From positions 992,001 to 1,056,000 of the forward strand of contig NC_012029.1 of assembly GCF_000022205.1 (NCBI RefSeq): 64,000 nucleotides of DNA, read 5' to 3'. Each line of letters starts with the position of its first letter. Within the stretch, counting starts at the first letter, position 1. Shown here piece after piece: positions 51,545 to 60,213 of this stretch. The stretch is from Halorubrum lacusprofundi ATCC 49239 (GTDB lineage: Archaea; Halobacteriota; Halobacteria; Halobacteriales; Haloferacaceae). A program made the translations under genes and the position numbers. The notes beneath the pieces are model-generated. The model saw only the letters and a list, made by a program, of their open reading frames with translations. It was not told where the DNA came from and made no database searches.

Positions 51545-53212
51545 CTACGCCGGCAGCGCCGATTCGGGCACCGTACCGTCGTCGTTCCACCCGCGAAGCT
51601 CGTAGTACGAGTCGATGGCGTCGTCGAGCCCGGGCAGTTCGTCCTCGTACGGGAGCCGGTCGTCGTCGCCGTCGATCCCGCGCCGGTTGTTGAAGTGACG
51701 CTCTAGCGTCACCGTCCGGGCGCCCGCCGCGAGCAGCTCCTCGAAGTCGGCGTCGAAGAGCAGTTCGTAGCGCTCGGGCGTCATGAAGTCCCGCGAGAAC
51801 TTGCAGACGACGCCGCTGTCGTTGAGCGCCATCAGGTTCTCGCGTTCCACGAGGCGATCGGCCTTCCCCTCGAACCCGGCGGGCTCCATGGCCTCCGCTT
51901 CCTCGACGAGCGGGTATTCCACCGAGTAGAACGTCGCGTACATGTGGTCGGCGCCGCGGTTCGCGACCGCGTACGAGAGCGCTTGGCCGTGGAGGAGTCG
52001 CCCCTCGTGGGCCGCGAAGTCCATGTTCTTCACCGACCAGTTCCCCACGCCGAGGTCCTCGTGGATCCGACCGATCCCCTCCGCGAGCGTATCGCCCACG
52101 CCGTCGCGCTGGGCGATCTTGTCGACGAGATCCCAGATGAGTTCGCGGTTGCCGAACTCGTCTTCGGCGGCGAGGTACGCCGCGATCGTGTTGCCCGCGG
52201 AGATCGCGTCCAGCCCGTACTCGTCGCACAGGCGGTTCGACTCCATCACGTCGACGATGTCGTCGACCCCCGAATTCGAGCCGAACGCCATCGCCACCTC
52301 GAACTCGGGGCCCTCGGTCTCGACGCCGCGCGCCTCGTCCCGGGTCGGGAGCTTGCAGGCGAACGCACACGCCGAGCAGGTTCCCTTCTTGTACTTCTTC
52401 TCCGCGACGGCGGCGCCGTTGATCCCCTCGACGCCCGCGAAGGAGCGCTCGGAGAAGTAGTACGACGGCAACCCGTCCATCTCGTTTGCGAGGTCCATCA
52501 CCGCCACCGTCCCCTGCTCTTTCATGATGTGGTCCTCGGTGGCGGCCTCGCGGTGGATCTCGTTGGCGGTCGCCGAAATCTCGAGCCCGGGTGCCGAGTC
52601 ACCGCCGAACGTGACGGCCTTGACGTTCTTCGCTCCGAGGACGGCGCCCAGCCCGCCGCGACCGAACGCGCGCTCCTCGGTCGTCATGATCGACGCGAAT
52701 CGGACTTCGTTCTCGCCCGCCGGCCCGATCACCGCTGTCCGGTCGCTGGAGATGTCGCGTTCGTCCTCCAAATAGCCGGTCGTCTCCGAGACGGTCGCTC
52801 CCGCGAGGTCCGGTACGGCTTCGAACTCGACACCGTCGTCGCGCACGTGGACGATGACCAAGTCGTCGCTTGCACCCGCAAGCTCGATCGCTCCGTACCC
52901 CGTCGCCGCGAGGTGGCGCGACACGAAGCCGCCGGCGTTCGATGACAGGAGCCCGTCCGTCAGCGGCGAGAGCGCGGTGCAGTTCGTCCGCCCTGTAAAA
53001 CTCATCTGGGACGCCTGCATCGGTCCGGTGGTGAACACGGCGCGGTTCTCGGGGCCGAGCGGATCCGCATCGAACGGGACTCGCTCGTGCGCGAGCCGCG
53101 TCGCCACGCCCCGTCCGCCGATGTATCGCTCCTGAACCTCCGTGATATCGGTCTCTACCGTCGTCCGCTCCCCGACGTCGATCGACAGCAGCGGTCCGGT
53201 ACTGTGTAGCAT
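51545..53212 (-). CDS. Tungsten aldehyde:ferredoxin oxidoreductase family
   Basis: 555 residues from ATG 53212; a GGTTTTTTGTACC TATA region lies 25-34 bases upstream (leaderless). LLSIDVGERTTVETDITEVQ, YIGGRGVATRLAHERVPFD, FGRGGLGAVLGAKNVKAVT (pterin site) and Cys279, Cys282, Cys286 in GTCSACAFACKLPTR for 4Fe-4S, with a later Cys in SGVVCKFSRD, are the AOR pattern. AORs oxidise aldehydes to acids with ferredoxin. No tungstate transporter or pterin gene is adjacent. It is divergent from the DoeA-like gene. Confidence 0.9.
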   Translation of the reverse strand: MLHSTGPLLSIDVGERTTVETDITEVQERYIGGRGVATRLAHERVPFDADPLGPENRAVFTTGPMQASQMSFTGRTNCTALSPLTDGLLSSNAGGFVSRHLAATGYGAIELAGASDDLVIVHVRDDGVEFEAVPDLAGATVSETTGYLEDERDISSDRTAVIGPAGENEVRFASIMTTEERAFGRGGLGAVLGAKNVKAVTFGGDSAPGLEISATANEIHREAATEDHIMKEQGTVAVMDLANEMDGLPSYYFSERSFAGVEGINGAAVAEKKYKKGTCSACAFACKLPTRDEARGVETEGPEFEVAMAFGSNSGVDDIVDVMESNRLCDEYGLDAISAGNTIAAYLAAEDEFGNRELIWDLVDKIAQRDGVGDTLAEGIGRIHEDLGVGNWSVKNMDFAAHEGRLLHGQALSYAVANRGADHMYATFYSVEYPLVEEAEAMEPAGFEGKADRLVERENLMALNDSGVVCKFSRDFMTPERYELLFDADFEELLAAGARTVTLERHFNNRRGIDGDDDRLPYEDELPGLDDAIDSYYELRGWNDDGTVPESALPA

Positions 53213-53360
53213 GTCCGGTGATCCGTGGAGGCGGTACAAAAAACCGAGCCAACCCGCCCGAATTGAGGGTTTCAAGCCCTGGTAATGCGTTCTACGCCGT
53301 ATCATTTGTTCCAGAGCGGAGCGCTACCGTGTGAATTTGGCGAATCCGAGGAGCATATCG

Positions 53361-53399
53361 TACACAATATCTGTGGTCAATGTACACGGTGAATTTATA
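53361..53399 (+). promoter_or_regulatory. doeA-like promoter with degenerate TACAC-N7-GTGTA site
   Basis: TACAC (53361-53365), N7 (AATATCT), GTGGT (53373-53377) is 8 of 10 on the palindrome TACAC-N7-GTGTA. A second TACAC is at 53383-53387 and a TTTATA TATA box at 53394-53399, 38 bases before the ATG. The site lies upstream of the TATA box, where an activator would bind. Confidence 0.6.
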
Positions 53400-53436
53400 C
53401 TGGTGGTAGATAATTTCTCCGTAGACGCCTGTTATC

Positions 53437-54618
53437 ATGCCACGAGAACACATCTTCGACGAGGCCGAGTACGAGCGGCGGGTGGCTCGGACGAAAGAGC
53501 GGTTGCGCGAGCAGAACCTCGACGCGATCGTGGTCGCCGATCCGGCGAACATGAACTACCTGACCGGCTACGACGGCTGGTCTTTCTACGTCCATCAGGC
53601 GGTCGTGGTCACGCCCGATCGCGACGAGCCGATATGGATCGGTCGCGACATGGACGGCGACGGCGCGCGGGCGACGACGCACCTCTCCGACGACAGCATC
53701 CGCGCGTACAGCGACGACCACGTTCACTCACCGCACGACCTCCACCCGATGGACTACGTCGCCGGCGTTCTCGAAGAGTTAGATGTCGCGGACGGCCGGA
53801 TCGGATTGGAGATGGACGCCGCCTACTTCACCGCGAAGTCGTACATGCGACTCCAGCAGAACCTCCCGGACGCCGAGTTCGAGGACGCGACGCTGCTCGT
53901 CGGCTGGATCCGTGTCAAGAAGTCGGACCAAGAGCTGGAGTACATGGAGCAGGCCGCGCGGATCTCCGAGAACGCGATGCGTGCCGGCCTCGACGCCATT
54001 GAGGAAGGAGTCCCGGAGTACGAGGTCGCCGCTGCGATCTACGAGCAGTTGATCGAGGGGACAGAGGAGTACGGCGGCGACTACCCCGCGATCGTCCCGC
54101 TAATGCCGTCGGGCGATCACACCGGGACGCCACACCTCACGTGGACGGATCGACCGTTCGAGGAGGGCGACCCGGTCATCATCGAACTCTCCGGCTGTCG
54201 GCACCGCTACCACTCGCCGCTGGCCCGAACGACCTTCGTCGGCGACCCGCCGGCCGAGCTGCAGGAGACCGCGGACATCGTCGTCGAGGGGTTGGAGGCG
54301 GCGCTCGACGCCGCGGAGCCCGGCGTCAAATGCGAGAGCGTCGAGAAGGCGTGGCGGACCACCATCGAGCAGTACGGGCTCGAAAAGGAGGATCGCATCG
54401 GGTACTCGATGGGGCTCGGCTACCCGCCGGACTGGGGCGAGCACACCGCGAGCATCCGGCCGGGCGACGAGACCGTCCTCGAAGAGGACATGACGTTCCA
54501 CATGATCCCGGGCATCTGGACCGACGAAATCGGCATGGAGATCAGCGAGACGTTCCACGTCACGTCTACCGGGGCGGAGACGCTGGCCGAGTTCCCTCGC
54601 GAGCTGTTCACGGCCTGA
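53437..54618 (+). CDS. doeA: Ectoine hydrolase-like M24 protein (DoeA/EutD family)
   Basis: 393 residues, creatinase/pita-bread fold. The text NYLTGYDGWSFYVHQ, GGDYPAIVPLMPSGDHTGTP, HLTWTDRPFEEGDPVIIELS and MGLGYPPDWGEHT strongly recalls DoeA/EutD, which open the ectoine ring to acetyl-diaminobutyrates. The five metal ligands of M24 peptidases are mostly gone: Glu250 for the first Asp, Pro261 for the second, Tyr323 for His, Ile357 for the fourth and only Glu368 remains, which fits the metal-free EutD. It stands at the head of a group with deacylases, transaminase and BCCT transporter. Not proven biochemically; another aminopeptidase-like role remains possible. Confidence 0.8.
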   Translation: MPREHIFDEAEYERRVARTKERLREQNLDAIVVADPANMNYLTGYDGWSFYVHQAVVVTPDRDEPIWIGRDMDGDGARATTHLSDDSIRAYSDDHVHSPHDLHPMDYVAGVLEELDVADGRIGLEMDAAYFTAKSYMRLQQNLPDAEFEDATLLVGWIRVKKSDQELEYMEQAARISENAMRAGLDAIEEGVPEYEVAAAIYEQLIEGTEEYGGDYPAIVPLMPSGDHTGTPHLTWTDRPFEEGDPVIIELSGCRHRYHSPLARTTFVGDPPAELQETADIVVEGLEAALDAAEPGVKCESVEKAWRTTIEQYGLEKEDRIGYSMGLGYPPDWGEHTASIRPGDETVLEEDMTFHMIPGIWTDEIGMEISETFHVTSTGAETLAEFPRELFTA

Positions 54619-54642
54619 GCGGGGTTCCGACGGTTACCGCCG

Positions 54643-55620
54643 TCACTCGGGCGTGACGACCGCGTTTTCTAACTCGTCACCCGCGTCGAGCGCCGCGACG
54701 TTGGTCGCGACGATGTCGGCCAGCCGGTCCCAGTGTTTGGGGGTATGGCCGCCCGTGTGCGGGGTGATGAGGCAGTTTTCTACGTCCCAGAGCACGTGGT
54801 CCGACGGGAGCGGCTCGGGGTCGGTCACGTCGAGCGCGGCCCCGCGGATGCCCTCGGTCTGGAGAGCCGAGACGAGGGCGTCGGTGTCGACGAGCCCGCC
54901 GCGAGCCGCGTTCACGACGACCGCGTTCGGCGGGAGCGTCGCCAACTCGGCCTCGCCGACCATCCCGCGAGTCAGATCGGTAAGCGGACACGCGAGCACG
55001 ACGTAGTCGCTCCGGGCGAACGCGTCGTGGACGTCGCCGTCGTCGAAGCTCAGCACTTCGTCGGTGGGGCCGCCCTTCTCAGGGGTGTACCGGATCCCGA
55101 TCGTCGCTACCTCGAACCCCGCGAGCCGTTGGACGACCGCCTGTCCGATCGATCCGAGCCCCACGACGGTGACCGTGCTGTCGGTGAACTCGTGCGACTG
55201 GAAATGTCGCCATTCGCTGTTCGACTTCCGACGCCATCCCTCGTGGAGATTGCGTGCGAACACGAGCATGTTGGCGATCGACTGCTCGGCGATGCCCGGA
55301 GCGTGGATACCGCCCGCGTTCGTCACGGTGACGCCGTGGTCCCGCAGCGCGTCGGTCGGGACATGGTCAGTGCCGGCGAAGGTGCACGCGAACAACTCCA
55401 GTCGGTCGGCGCGATCGAGGAGGTCGGCGTCGAGCGTGATCCCGGTCACCACGCGGGCCTTCGGTACGAGTTCGCGCTCCTCGGCGGGCGTCCGAGCGAG
55501 CGCGACCGTCTGGTCCGGGAGTCGCTCGCGGAGCGCGTCCGCGTACGACGCCATCGACAGGCCTTCCGTTCCCTCCCGCAGCACGACGATATCGGGATCA
55601 GCGGTCTGGTGTGAGCTCAT
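54643..55620 (-). CDS. D-2-hydroxyacid dehydrogenase family
   Basis: 325 residues from ATG 55620. NAD-binding motif VTVVGLGSIGQAVVQRLAGF, NAARGGLVDTDALVSALQTE and the catalytic ENCLITPHTGGHTPKHW are standard. Arg and Glu of the active site are present (NAARGGL, DVTDPEPLPSDHV). It reduces or oxidises a 2-hydroxy or 2-keto acid. It is divergent from the first M20 gene across the palindromic operator at 55695-55713, so it is probably co-regulated with the island, its precise step being unknown. Confidence 0.9.
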   Translation of the reverse strand: MSSHQTADPDIVVLREGTEGLSMASYADALRERLPDQTVALARTPAEERELVPKARVVTGITLDADLLDRADRLELFACTFAGTDHVPTDALRDHGVTVTNAGGIHAPGIAEQSIANMLVFARNLHEGWRRKSNSEWRHFQSHEFTDSTVTVVGLGSIGQAVVQRLAGFEVATIGIRYTPEKGGPTDEVLSFDDGDVHDAFARSDYVVLACPLTDLTRGMVGEAELATLPPNAVVVNAARGGLVDTDALVSALQTEGIRGAALDVTDPEPLPSDHVLWDVENCLITPHTGGHTPKHWDRLADIVATNVAALDAGDELENAVVTPE

Positions 55621-55683
55621 GAGCTGTGGGCGCGTCGAGACGACGCGTTGGCGGATCATTATGAGGCCCTCTCTTAGCCTTTT

Positions 55684-55720
55684 GTGTATCTCGCGTACAC
55701 GACAATCGTGTACCATTAAG
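55684..55720. promoter_or_regulatory. Operator: perfect palindrome in divergent promoter
   Basis: GTACACGA (55695-55702), CAA, TCGTGTAC (55706-55713) is a perfect 8+3+8 palindrome containing TACAC-N7-GTGTA. A GTGTA half-site is also at 55684-55688. An ATTAAG box at 55715-55720 is about 26-31 bases before the M20 start. The site sits between two divergent genes and would serve one dimeric repressor or activator. Confidence 0.75.
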
Positions 55721-55745
55721 GCAGTCGAGCGAGAGGGTGTCTCGC

Positions 55746-57068
55746 ATGAACGAACCGATCCGGGATCGGCTCGCCAGCGTTCGCAGACGATTCCACCGTC
55801 ATCCGGAGCCAGCGTGGCGTGAGTTCCTCACGACGGCGACCCTCGTCGATGAGATTCGGTCGATCGGCGTCGACGAGCTCGCGATCGGGCCGGACGCGTA
55901 CGACCCGGGCGACCGCATGGCAATTCCCGACGGAGACCTGGATCCGTGGATCGAGCGCGCCCGGGACCGCGGGGCGGACGACGCGCTGCTCGACCGCATG
56001 ACTGGCGGGAACACCGGGGCCGTCGCCGTGCTCGACCGCGGCGAGGGGCCCGCGATCGGGCTTCGCGTCGACATCGACGGGCTGTTCATCGAAGAGTCAA
56101 CCGACCCCGACCACGACCCCGTCGACGAGGGATTTCGCTCCGAGATCGAGGGGACGATGCACGCCTGCGGCCACGACGTTCACATGACGTGGGGGCTCGC
56201 GGTACTCGAAGCGATCGCCGACAGCGACTTCGCCGGGCGCTTGGTCGTGTTCTTCCAGCCGGCCGAGGAGACCGGCGGCGGCGGTCATCCGATGGCCGAG
56301 AGCGCGTACGCGGACGATCTCGACTACCTATTGGCAGTTCACGTCGGACTCGATCACCCGATCGGCGAGGTGGTGGCGGGGATCGAGAAGCCGCTAGCGA
56401 TGGCGCACCTAGACGCGACGATCGAGGGGACCTCGGCACACGCGGGGAAGGCACCGAACGAGGGCGACAACGCGATGCAGGCGATGGGAACGGCGATCGT
56501 GAACGCCTACGGGATCTCTCGACACGCTGAGGGTATGACACGGGTGAACGTCGGCCGGGCCGAGGCCGGCACCGCGAGCAACGTCATCGCCGAGCGCGCA
56601 CAGATGGAGGCCGAGGCACGCGGCGAGACGACCGCGCTGATGGAGTTCATGAAGAGCCGGTTCGAGCGCACCGTGCGCGGCGCCGCGACGATGCACGGCT
56701 GTCGCGCGAGCGTCGACGTGGTGAGCGAGTCGCCGCGCGCGGACAGCGACCCGGAGCTACAGGCGCTGGTGACCGAGGTCGCCGAGGGCGTCGACGGGAT
56801 CGACACCGTACTCCCGGCGGCGGACTTCGGCGCGAGCGAGGACGCGACGTTCCTCATGAAACGGGTCCAGGAAGAGGGCGGGCTGGCGACGTACCTCATC
56901 GTCGGCACCGACCACCCGACGAGTCACCACACCCCGACGTTCGACGTGGACGAGCGGAGCATCCGGCACGGCGTGGACGTGCTCGTCGGCGCGATCCGCG
57001 ACCTCGAACAGCGACATCCCGTCCCGCAAGTCGAGGACGAGGCGGCGATCCGGTCTGAACAGGACTGA
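55746..57068 (+). CDS. M20 family amidohydrolase (AbgA-like), copy 1
   Basis: 440 residues from ATG 55746 (a GTG 9 bases upstream is possible). Metal ligands: HACGHDVHMTWG, PAEETGGGGHPMAES, and C-terminal GTDHPTSHHTPTFDVDE; the lid domain has GTSAHAGKAPNEGDNAMQAM. M20 enzymes hydrolyse N-acyl amino acids; AbgA acts on p-aminobenzoyl-glutamate. Here a role on N-acetyl-diaminobutyrate is likely by context. A paralogue is at 61365-62645. Confidence 0.88.
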   Translation: MNEPIRDRLASVRRRFHRHPEPAWREFLTTATLVDEIRSIGVDELAIGPDAYDPGDRMAIPDGDLDPWIERARDRGADDALLDRMTGGNTGAVAVLDRGEGPAIGLRVDIDGLFIEESTDPDHDPVDEGFRSEIEGTMHACGHDVHMTWGLAVLEAIADSDFAGRLVVFFQPAEETGGGGHPMAESAYADDLDYLLAVHVGLDHPIGEVVAGIEKPLAMAHLDATIEGTSAHAGKAPNEGDNAMQAMGTAIVNAYGISRHAEGMTRVNVGRAEAGTASNVIAERAQMEAEARGETTALMEFMKSRFERTVRGAATMHGCRASVDVVSESPRADSDPELQALVTEVAEGVDGIDTVLPAADFGASEDATFLMKRVQEEGGLATYLIVGTDHPTSHHTPTFDVDERSIRHGVDVLVGAIRDLEQRHPVPQVEDEAAIRSEQD

Positions 57069-57084
57069 CCCTCGACGGACCGCC

Positions 57085-58446
57085 TCAGGTGGCCGTCGCG
57101 CTCGCGCTCACGGCGTCGATCGCGTCGAGGAAGATTCCCGTGCCGAGCGCGATCTCGCGTTCGGTCGCGTCGAGCGGGGGAAGGAGACGTATCGTCTTCG
57201 TCCCGCAGCCGAGCGTCAGGAGTCCGCGGTCGAGGGACGCCTCGACGACGGCGGCGCGACGCTCGGCCGTGTCGAACTCCACCGCGAGCATCAGCCCCTT
57301 GCCGCGCACGTCCACGACGGTGTCGGGCGCGTCGTCGCGGAGGAGCTCTCTCGCCTGCCGGCCACGCCGGGTCGCGTTGGCCAGCAGGTCGTGTTCCTGA
57401 ATCGCCTCCAACGTGAGCGCGCCCATCATCGAGCCGAGGACGTCGCCGCCGCCGAACGTCGAGCCGAGGCGGTTCTTCTCCGACGGGAACACCTCCGACC
57501 GGGAGATCGTCGCGCCGACGCGCAGCGCCTTCGCGCTCGCGATCACGTCCGGCTCGATGGCGTAGTGGTCCGACGCCCACATCTCGCCCGTGCGGCCGAC
57601 TCCGGACTGGATCTCGTCGACGACGAGCGGGATGTCGTACTCGTCGGTGACGGCCGCGACCTCGTTCATGAACGCCTCGCTCGGGAAGCGGTAGCCGCCG
57701 ACGCCCTGGATCGGTTCGAGCGTCAGAAAGGCGATCTCCGCGGGGTCGACGTGGCCGCCCTCGGGCGCGAGCATATTCCGAAGCCGCGAGCCGCCGCCCG
57801 CGAAGAAGCCGCAGTCGCAGCTCGCGGCGTCGCAGCCGCGGTCCGCACAGAACGGCACCGTCTCGATGCCGCTGATCTGGGGGTACTGGCGCGTGTACAC
57901 GTCCTTCGACTTCGTCAACGAGAGGGTCCCGAGCGTTCGGCCGTGGAAGCTCCCGGTGAACGCCACGCCGTACTTCGCGGGGGCGCGGTAATCGTGCGTG
58001 ATCTTCATCGCGTTCTCCATCGCCTCAGCGCCGGAGTTCGAGAGGAAGACCGTGTCCATCCCGTACTGACTGGAGATGTCGGTCAACGTCTCCATGAGGT
58101 GGCTCGATCCGGGGAAGTCGGCGTCCTCGGGCGTCGGTCCCGACCCGAAGTACATGTCTTGCCCGGCGATCTTCAGCGGCTCGACGAGGTCGAACTCCCG
58201 CAGTTTCGAGAGCACCTTCTCGTTGTTGTAGCCGAGCGGGGCCGCGCCGATGTGGCAGGTAAAATCGAGGAGGACGTTGCCGTCGACATCGGTGACGAAC
58301 GGCCCGTCGGCCTCGCGGGTCACGTCCCAGACGAATTCGTGTGAGTACTCGCTGGGCGCGGAGTGTGACTGGTGGAATTCGACCCAACGCTGCGCGTTCG
58401 GGCCCGGAATCGCGTCCGCGATGGGTTCCGCCGTGTCCCTATTCAT
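57085..58446 (-). CDS. Class III aminotransferase (diaminobutyrate/GABA type)
   Basis: 453 residues. PFVTDVDGNVLLDFTCHIGA, FLSNSGAEAMENAMKITHDY, FTGSFHGRTLGTLSLTKSKD, LEPIQGVGGYRFPSEAFMNE, LVVDEIQSGVGRTGEMWASD and PLP Lys in IASAKALRVGATISR. A Cys-rich insert (CADRGCDAASCDCG) is unusual and could bind metal. Its start codon overlaps the operator at 58445-58463. It is convergent with M20 copy 1. Function as a DABA or GABA transaminase is inferred. Confidence 0.88.
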   Translation of the reverse strand: MNRDTAEPIADAIPGPNAQRWVEFHQSHSAPSEYSHEFVWDVTREADGPFVTDVDGNVLLDFTCHIGAAPLGYNNEKVLSKLREFDLVEPLKIAGQDMYFGSGPTPEDADFPGSSHLMETLTDISSQYGMDTVFLSNSGAEAMENAMKITHDYRAPAKYGVAFTGSFHGRTLGTLSLTKSKDVYTRQYPQISGIETVPFCADRGCDAASCDCGFFAGGGSRLRNMLAPEGGHVDPAEIAFLTLEPIQGVGGYRFPSEAFMNEVAAVTDEYDIPLVVDEIQSGVGRTGEMWASDHYAIEPDVIASAKALRVGATISRSEVFPSEKNRLGSTFGGGDVLGSMMGALTLEAIQEHDLLANATRRGRQARELLRDDAPDTVVDVRGKGLMLAVEFDTAERRAAVVEASLDRGLLTLGCGTKTIRLLPPLDATEREIALGTGIFLDAIDAVSASATAT

Positions 58447-58488
58447 ACACAGTTTATGTGTATAGCATACATTAAAACTTATTATAAA
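58445..58488 (-). promoter_or_regulatory. Promoter with perfect palindrome at the transaminase start
   Basis: ATACACA-GTTTA-TGTGTAT (58445-58463) contains TACAC-N7-GTGTA. It overlaps the ATG at 58444-58446. A TTTATAAT TATA box (minus strand, 58481-58488) lies about 38 bases upstream, placing transcription start inside the palindrome. Binding there would block transcription. Confidence 0.78.
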
Positions 58489-58515
58489 TACAGTACGAGC
58501 CAGCCGTGACGGCCG

Positions 58516-60213
58516 TTAGTCGTCGTCTGACCCGGCAGATTCAACCGAACTGGACGGGGAGTCTGCGTCCTTCCCCGATCCCCACAGCACGGTTTCGTTC
58601 TGGAAGAGCACCTGATCGTAGTTCTCCCCGAAGTCCTTGATCAGCGACAGCATCGCGAGGAAGCAGACGAAGGCGAACGGCGTCCCGGTGATGATCGCCG
58701 CCTGTTGGAGCGTGTTCGCGCTGCCGCTACCGCCGAGGATCATCAGGATCGCTGCGGTCAACCCGAGGACGACGCCCCAGAAGATGCGGTTGATGTTCGA
58801 CGGTTTGGCCTTTCCGCCGGTGGTCATCATCGAGACGGCCAGCGTCGAGGAGTCCGCCGACGTGACGAAGAACGTCGTCACGAGGATCATGAACGCGTAG
58901 ATCAGTACGGACCCGATCGGGATCGTCATCGATGCCCCCCCGAGATTCAGCGTGAAGTTCAGTGCCTCGAAGAGGATGAATCCGGACACCTCCGGGCCCG
59001 CGTTGCCGGCGATCACCGCGCTGAAGTCGGCGATACCGTTGTGCTGTGCCCAGACCGCGGTGCCGCCGACGAACGTGAACCACGGGATTGTGGCGCCGGA
59101 GGTCGCGACGATCCCCGTGAACGCGACCTCGCGGACGGTCCGTCCCTTGGATATCCGGGCGATAAACAGCCCCGCGAACGGGGACCACGAGAGCGCCCAC
59201 GCCCAGTAGAACACCGTCCACGCGTTTATCCAGCCGGTCGCACTCCCGTCGCCCGCACCCATCGGCCCGGCACCGGTAAAGAGGCTCATCGAGACGAAAT
59301 CGGCGACCATCCCGCCGAACGCCTGCGTGCCGAGCAGCACGAGGAACAGCGTCGGGCCCACGATGAACGTCGCGAACATGAGCACGACGAACAGGATCAT
59401 GTTGAAGTTCGAGAGCCGACGGATCCCCTTGTCGACCCCGAGTACCATCGAGGTCGTAAACAGCAGGGTCATCATGGTGACGACGAGCAGAATGCCCAGA
59501 TCGCCCATGTTGATCCCCCACTGGTAGTCGAGGCCGGTGACGAACTGGCTCCCGATAAAGCCGAGCGACGTGGCGACGCCGCCGATCGTCGCGAAGACGG
59601 CGAGGATGTCGACGACCTTCGCGGCCGGACCGTCGAGGTTGTCGGCGCCGAGGATCGGCGTGAGCGCCGAAGAGACGCGCAGCGGGACGTTGTCGTAGTT
59701 GTACGCGAAGTAGCCGATCGCGATGCCCATAATGGTGAACACCGCGAGCTGTGGCAGCGCCCAGTGGAACAGCGTCTGCTGGACGGCAATCGTCATCGCC
59801 TCGGCCGTTCCCCCCTCGATGTTACTGAAGAGCGGTGAGGGGTTGTTGTAGTAGAACAGCGCCTCGGTCGGCCCCCAGAACACGACGCCGGCCGCGAACC
59901 CCGCGGAGTACAGCATCGCGAAAAAGGAGAGAAAACTGTACTCGGGGGGCTCGTCACCGAACTTGATTCCGCCCCACGGACCCACGATCAGAAAGAGCAG
60001 GAACAGCACGATCAGGAACACGATCAACATCATCGCCCAGTTGAACGCGCCGAGCAGTTGGTTGTTCAGCGACGAAATACCGTTTTCGACGGCCGACGGG
60101 CTGATGAAGAACGCGGCGATCACACCCACCGTCAACAGGGCGCCGAACGCGAACACGATCGGATCGATCTCTTCGCGGAACTCGTCGATCATGCTCGATC
60201 CGGGGTCGCTCAT
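58516..60213 (-). CDS. BCCT family transporter (betaine/carnitine/choline/ectoine type)
   Basis: 565 residues with 12 membrane helices. Conserved text: FFAMLYSAGFAAGVVFWGPT, ALFYYNNPSPLF, LSWSPFAGLFIARISKGRTV (WSP motif) and FFVTSADSSTLAVSMMTTGG (DSS). Ends in an acidic tail. BCCT carriers import betaine, ectoine and other quaternary or zwitterionic solutes with Na+ or H+. Its position next to the transaminase and deacylase genes suggests it supplies the island's substrate. Confidence 0.92.
   Translation of the reverse strand: MSDPGSSMIDEFREEIDPIVFAFGALLTVGVIAAFFISPSAVENGISSLNNQLLGAFNWAMMLIVFLIVLFLLFLIVGPWGGIKFGDEPPEYSFLSFFAMLYSAGFAAGVVFWGPTEALFYYNNPSPLFSNIEGGTAEAMTIAVQQTLFHWALPQLAVFTIMGIAIGYFAYNYDNVPLRVSSALTPILGADNLDGPAAKVVDILAVFATIGGVATSLGFIGSQFVTGLDYQWGINMGDLGILLVVTMMTLLFTTSMVLGVDKGIRRLSNFNMILFVVLMFATFIVGPTLFLVLLGTQAFGGMVADFVSMSLFTGAGPMGAGDGSATGWINAWTVFYWAWALSWSPFAGLFIARISKGRTVREVAFTGIVATSGATIPWFTFVGGTAVWAQHNGIADFSAVIAGNAGPEVSGFILFEALNFTLNLGGASMTIPIGSVLIYAFMILVTTFFVTSADSSTLAVSMMTTGGKAKPSNINRIFWGVVLGLTAAILMILGGSGSANTLQQAAIITGTPFAFVCFLAMLSLIKDFGENYDQVLFQNETVLWGSGKDADSPSSSVESAGSDDD

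Noticed and set aside
54643-55620. Hydroxyectoine-specific enzyme (EutA/EutB/EutC)
   Set aside because: The protein is a D-2-hydroxyacid dehydrogenase by all motifs; EutABC belong to racemase, dehydratase and cyclodeaminase families.
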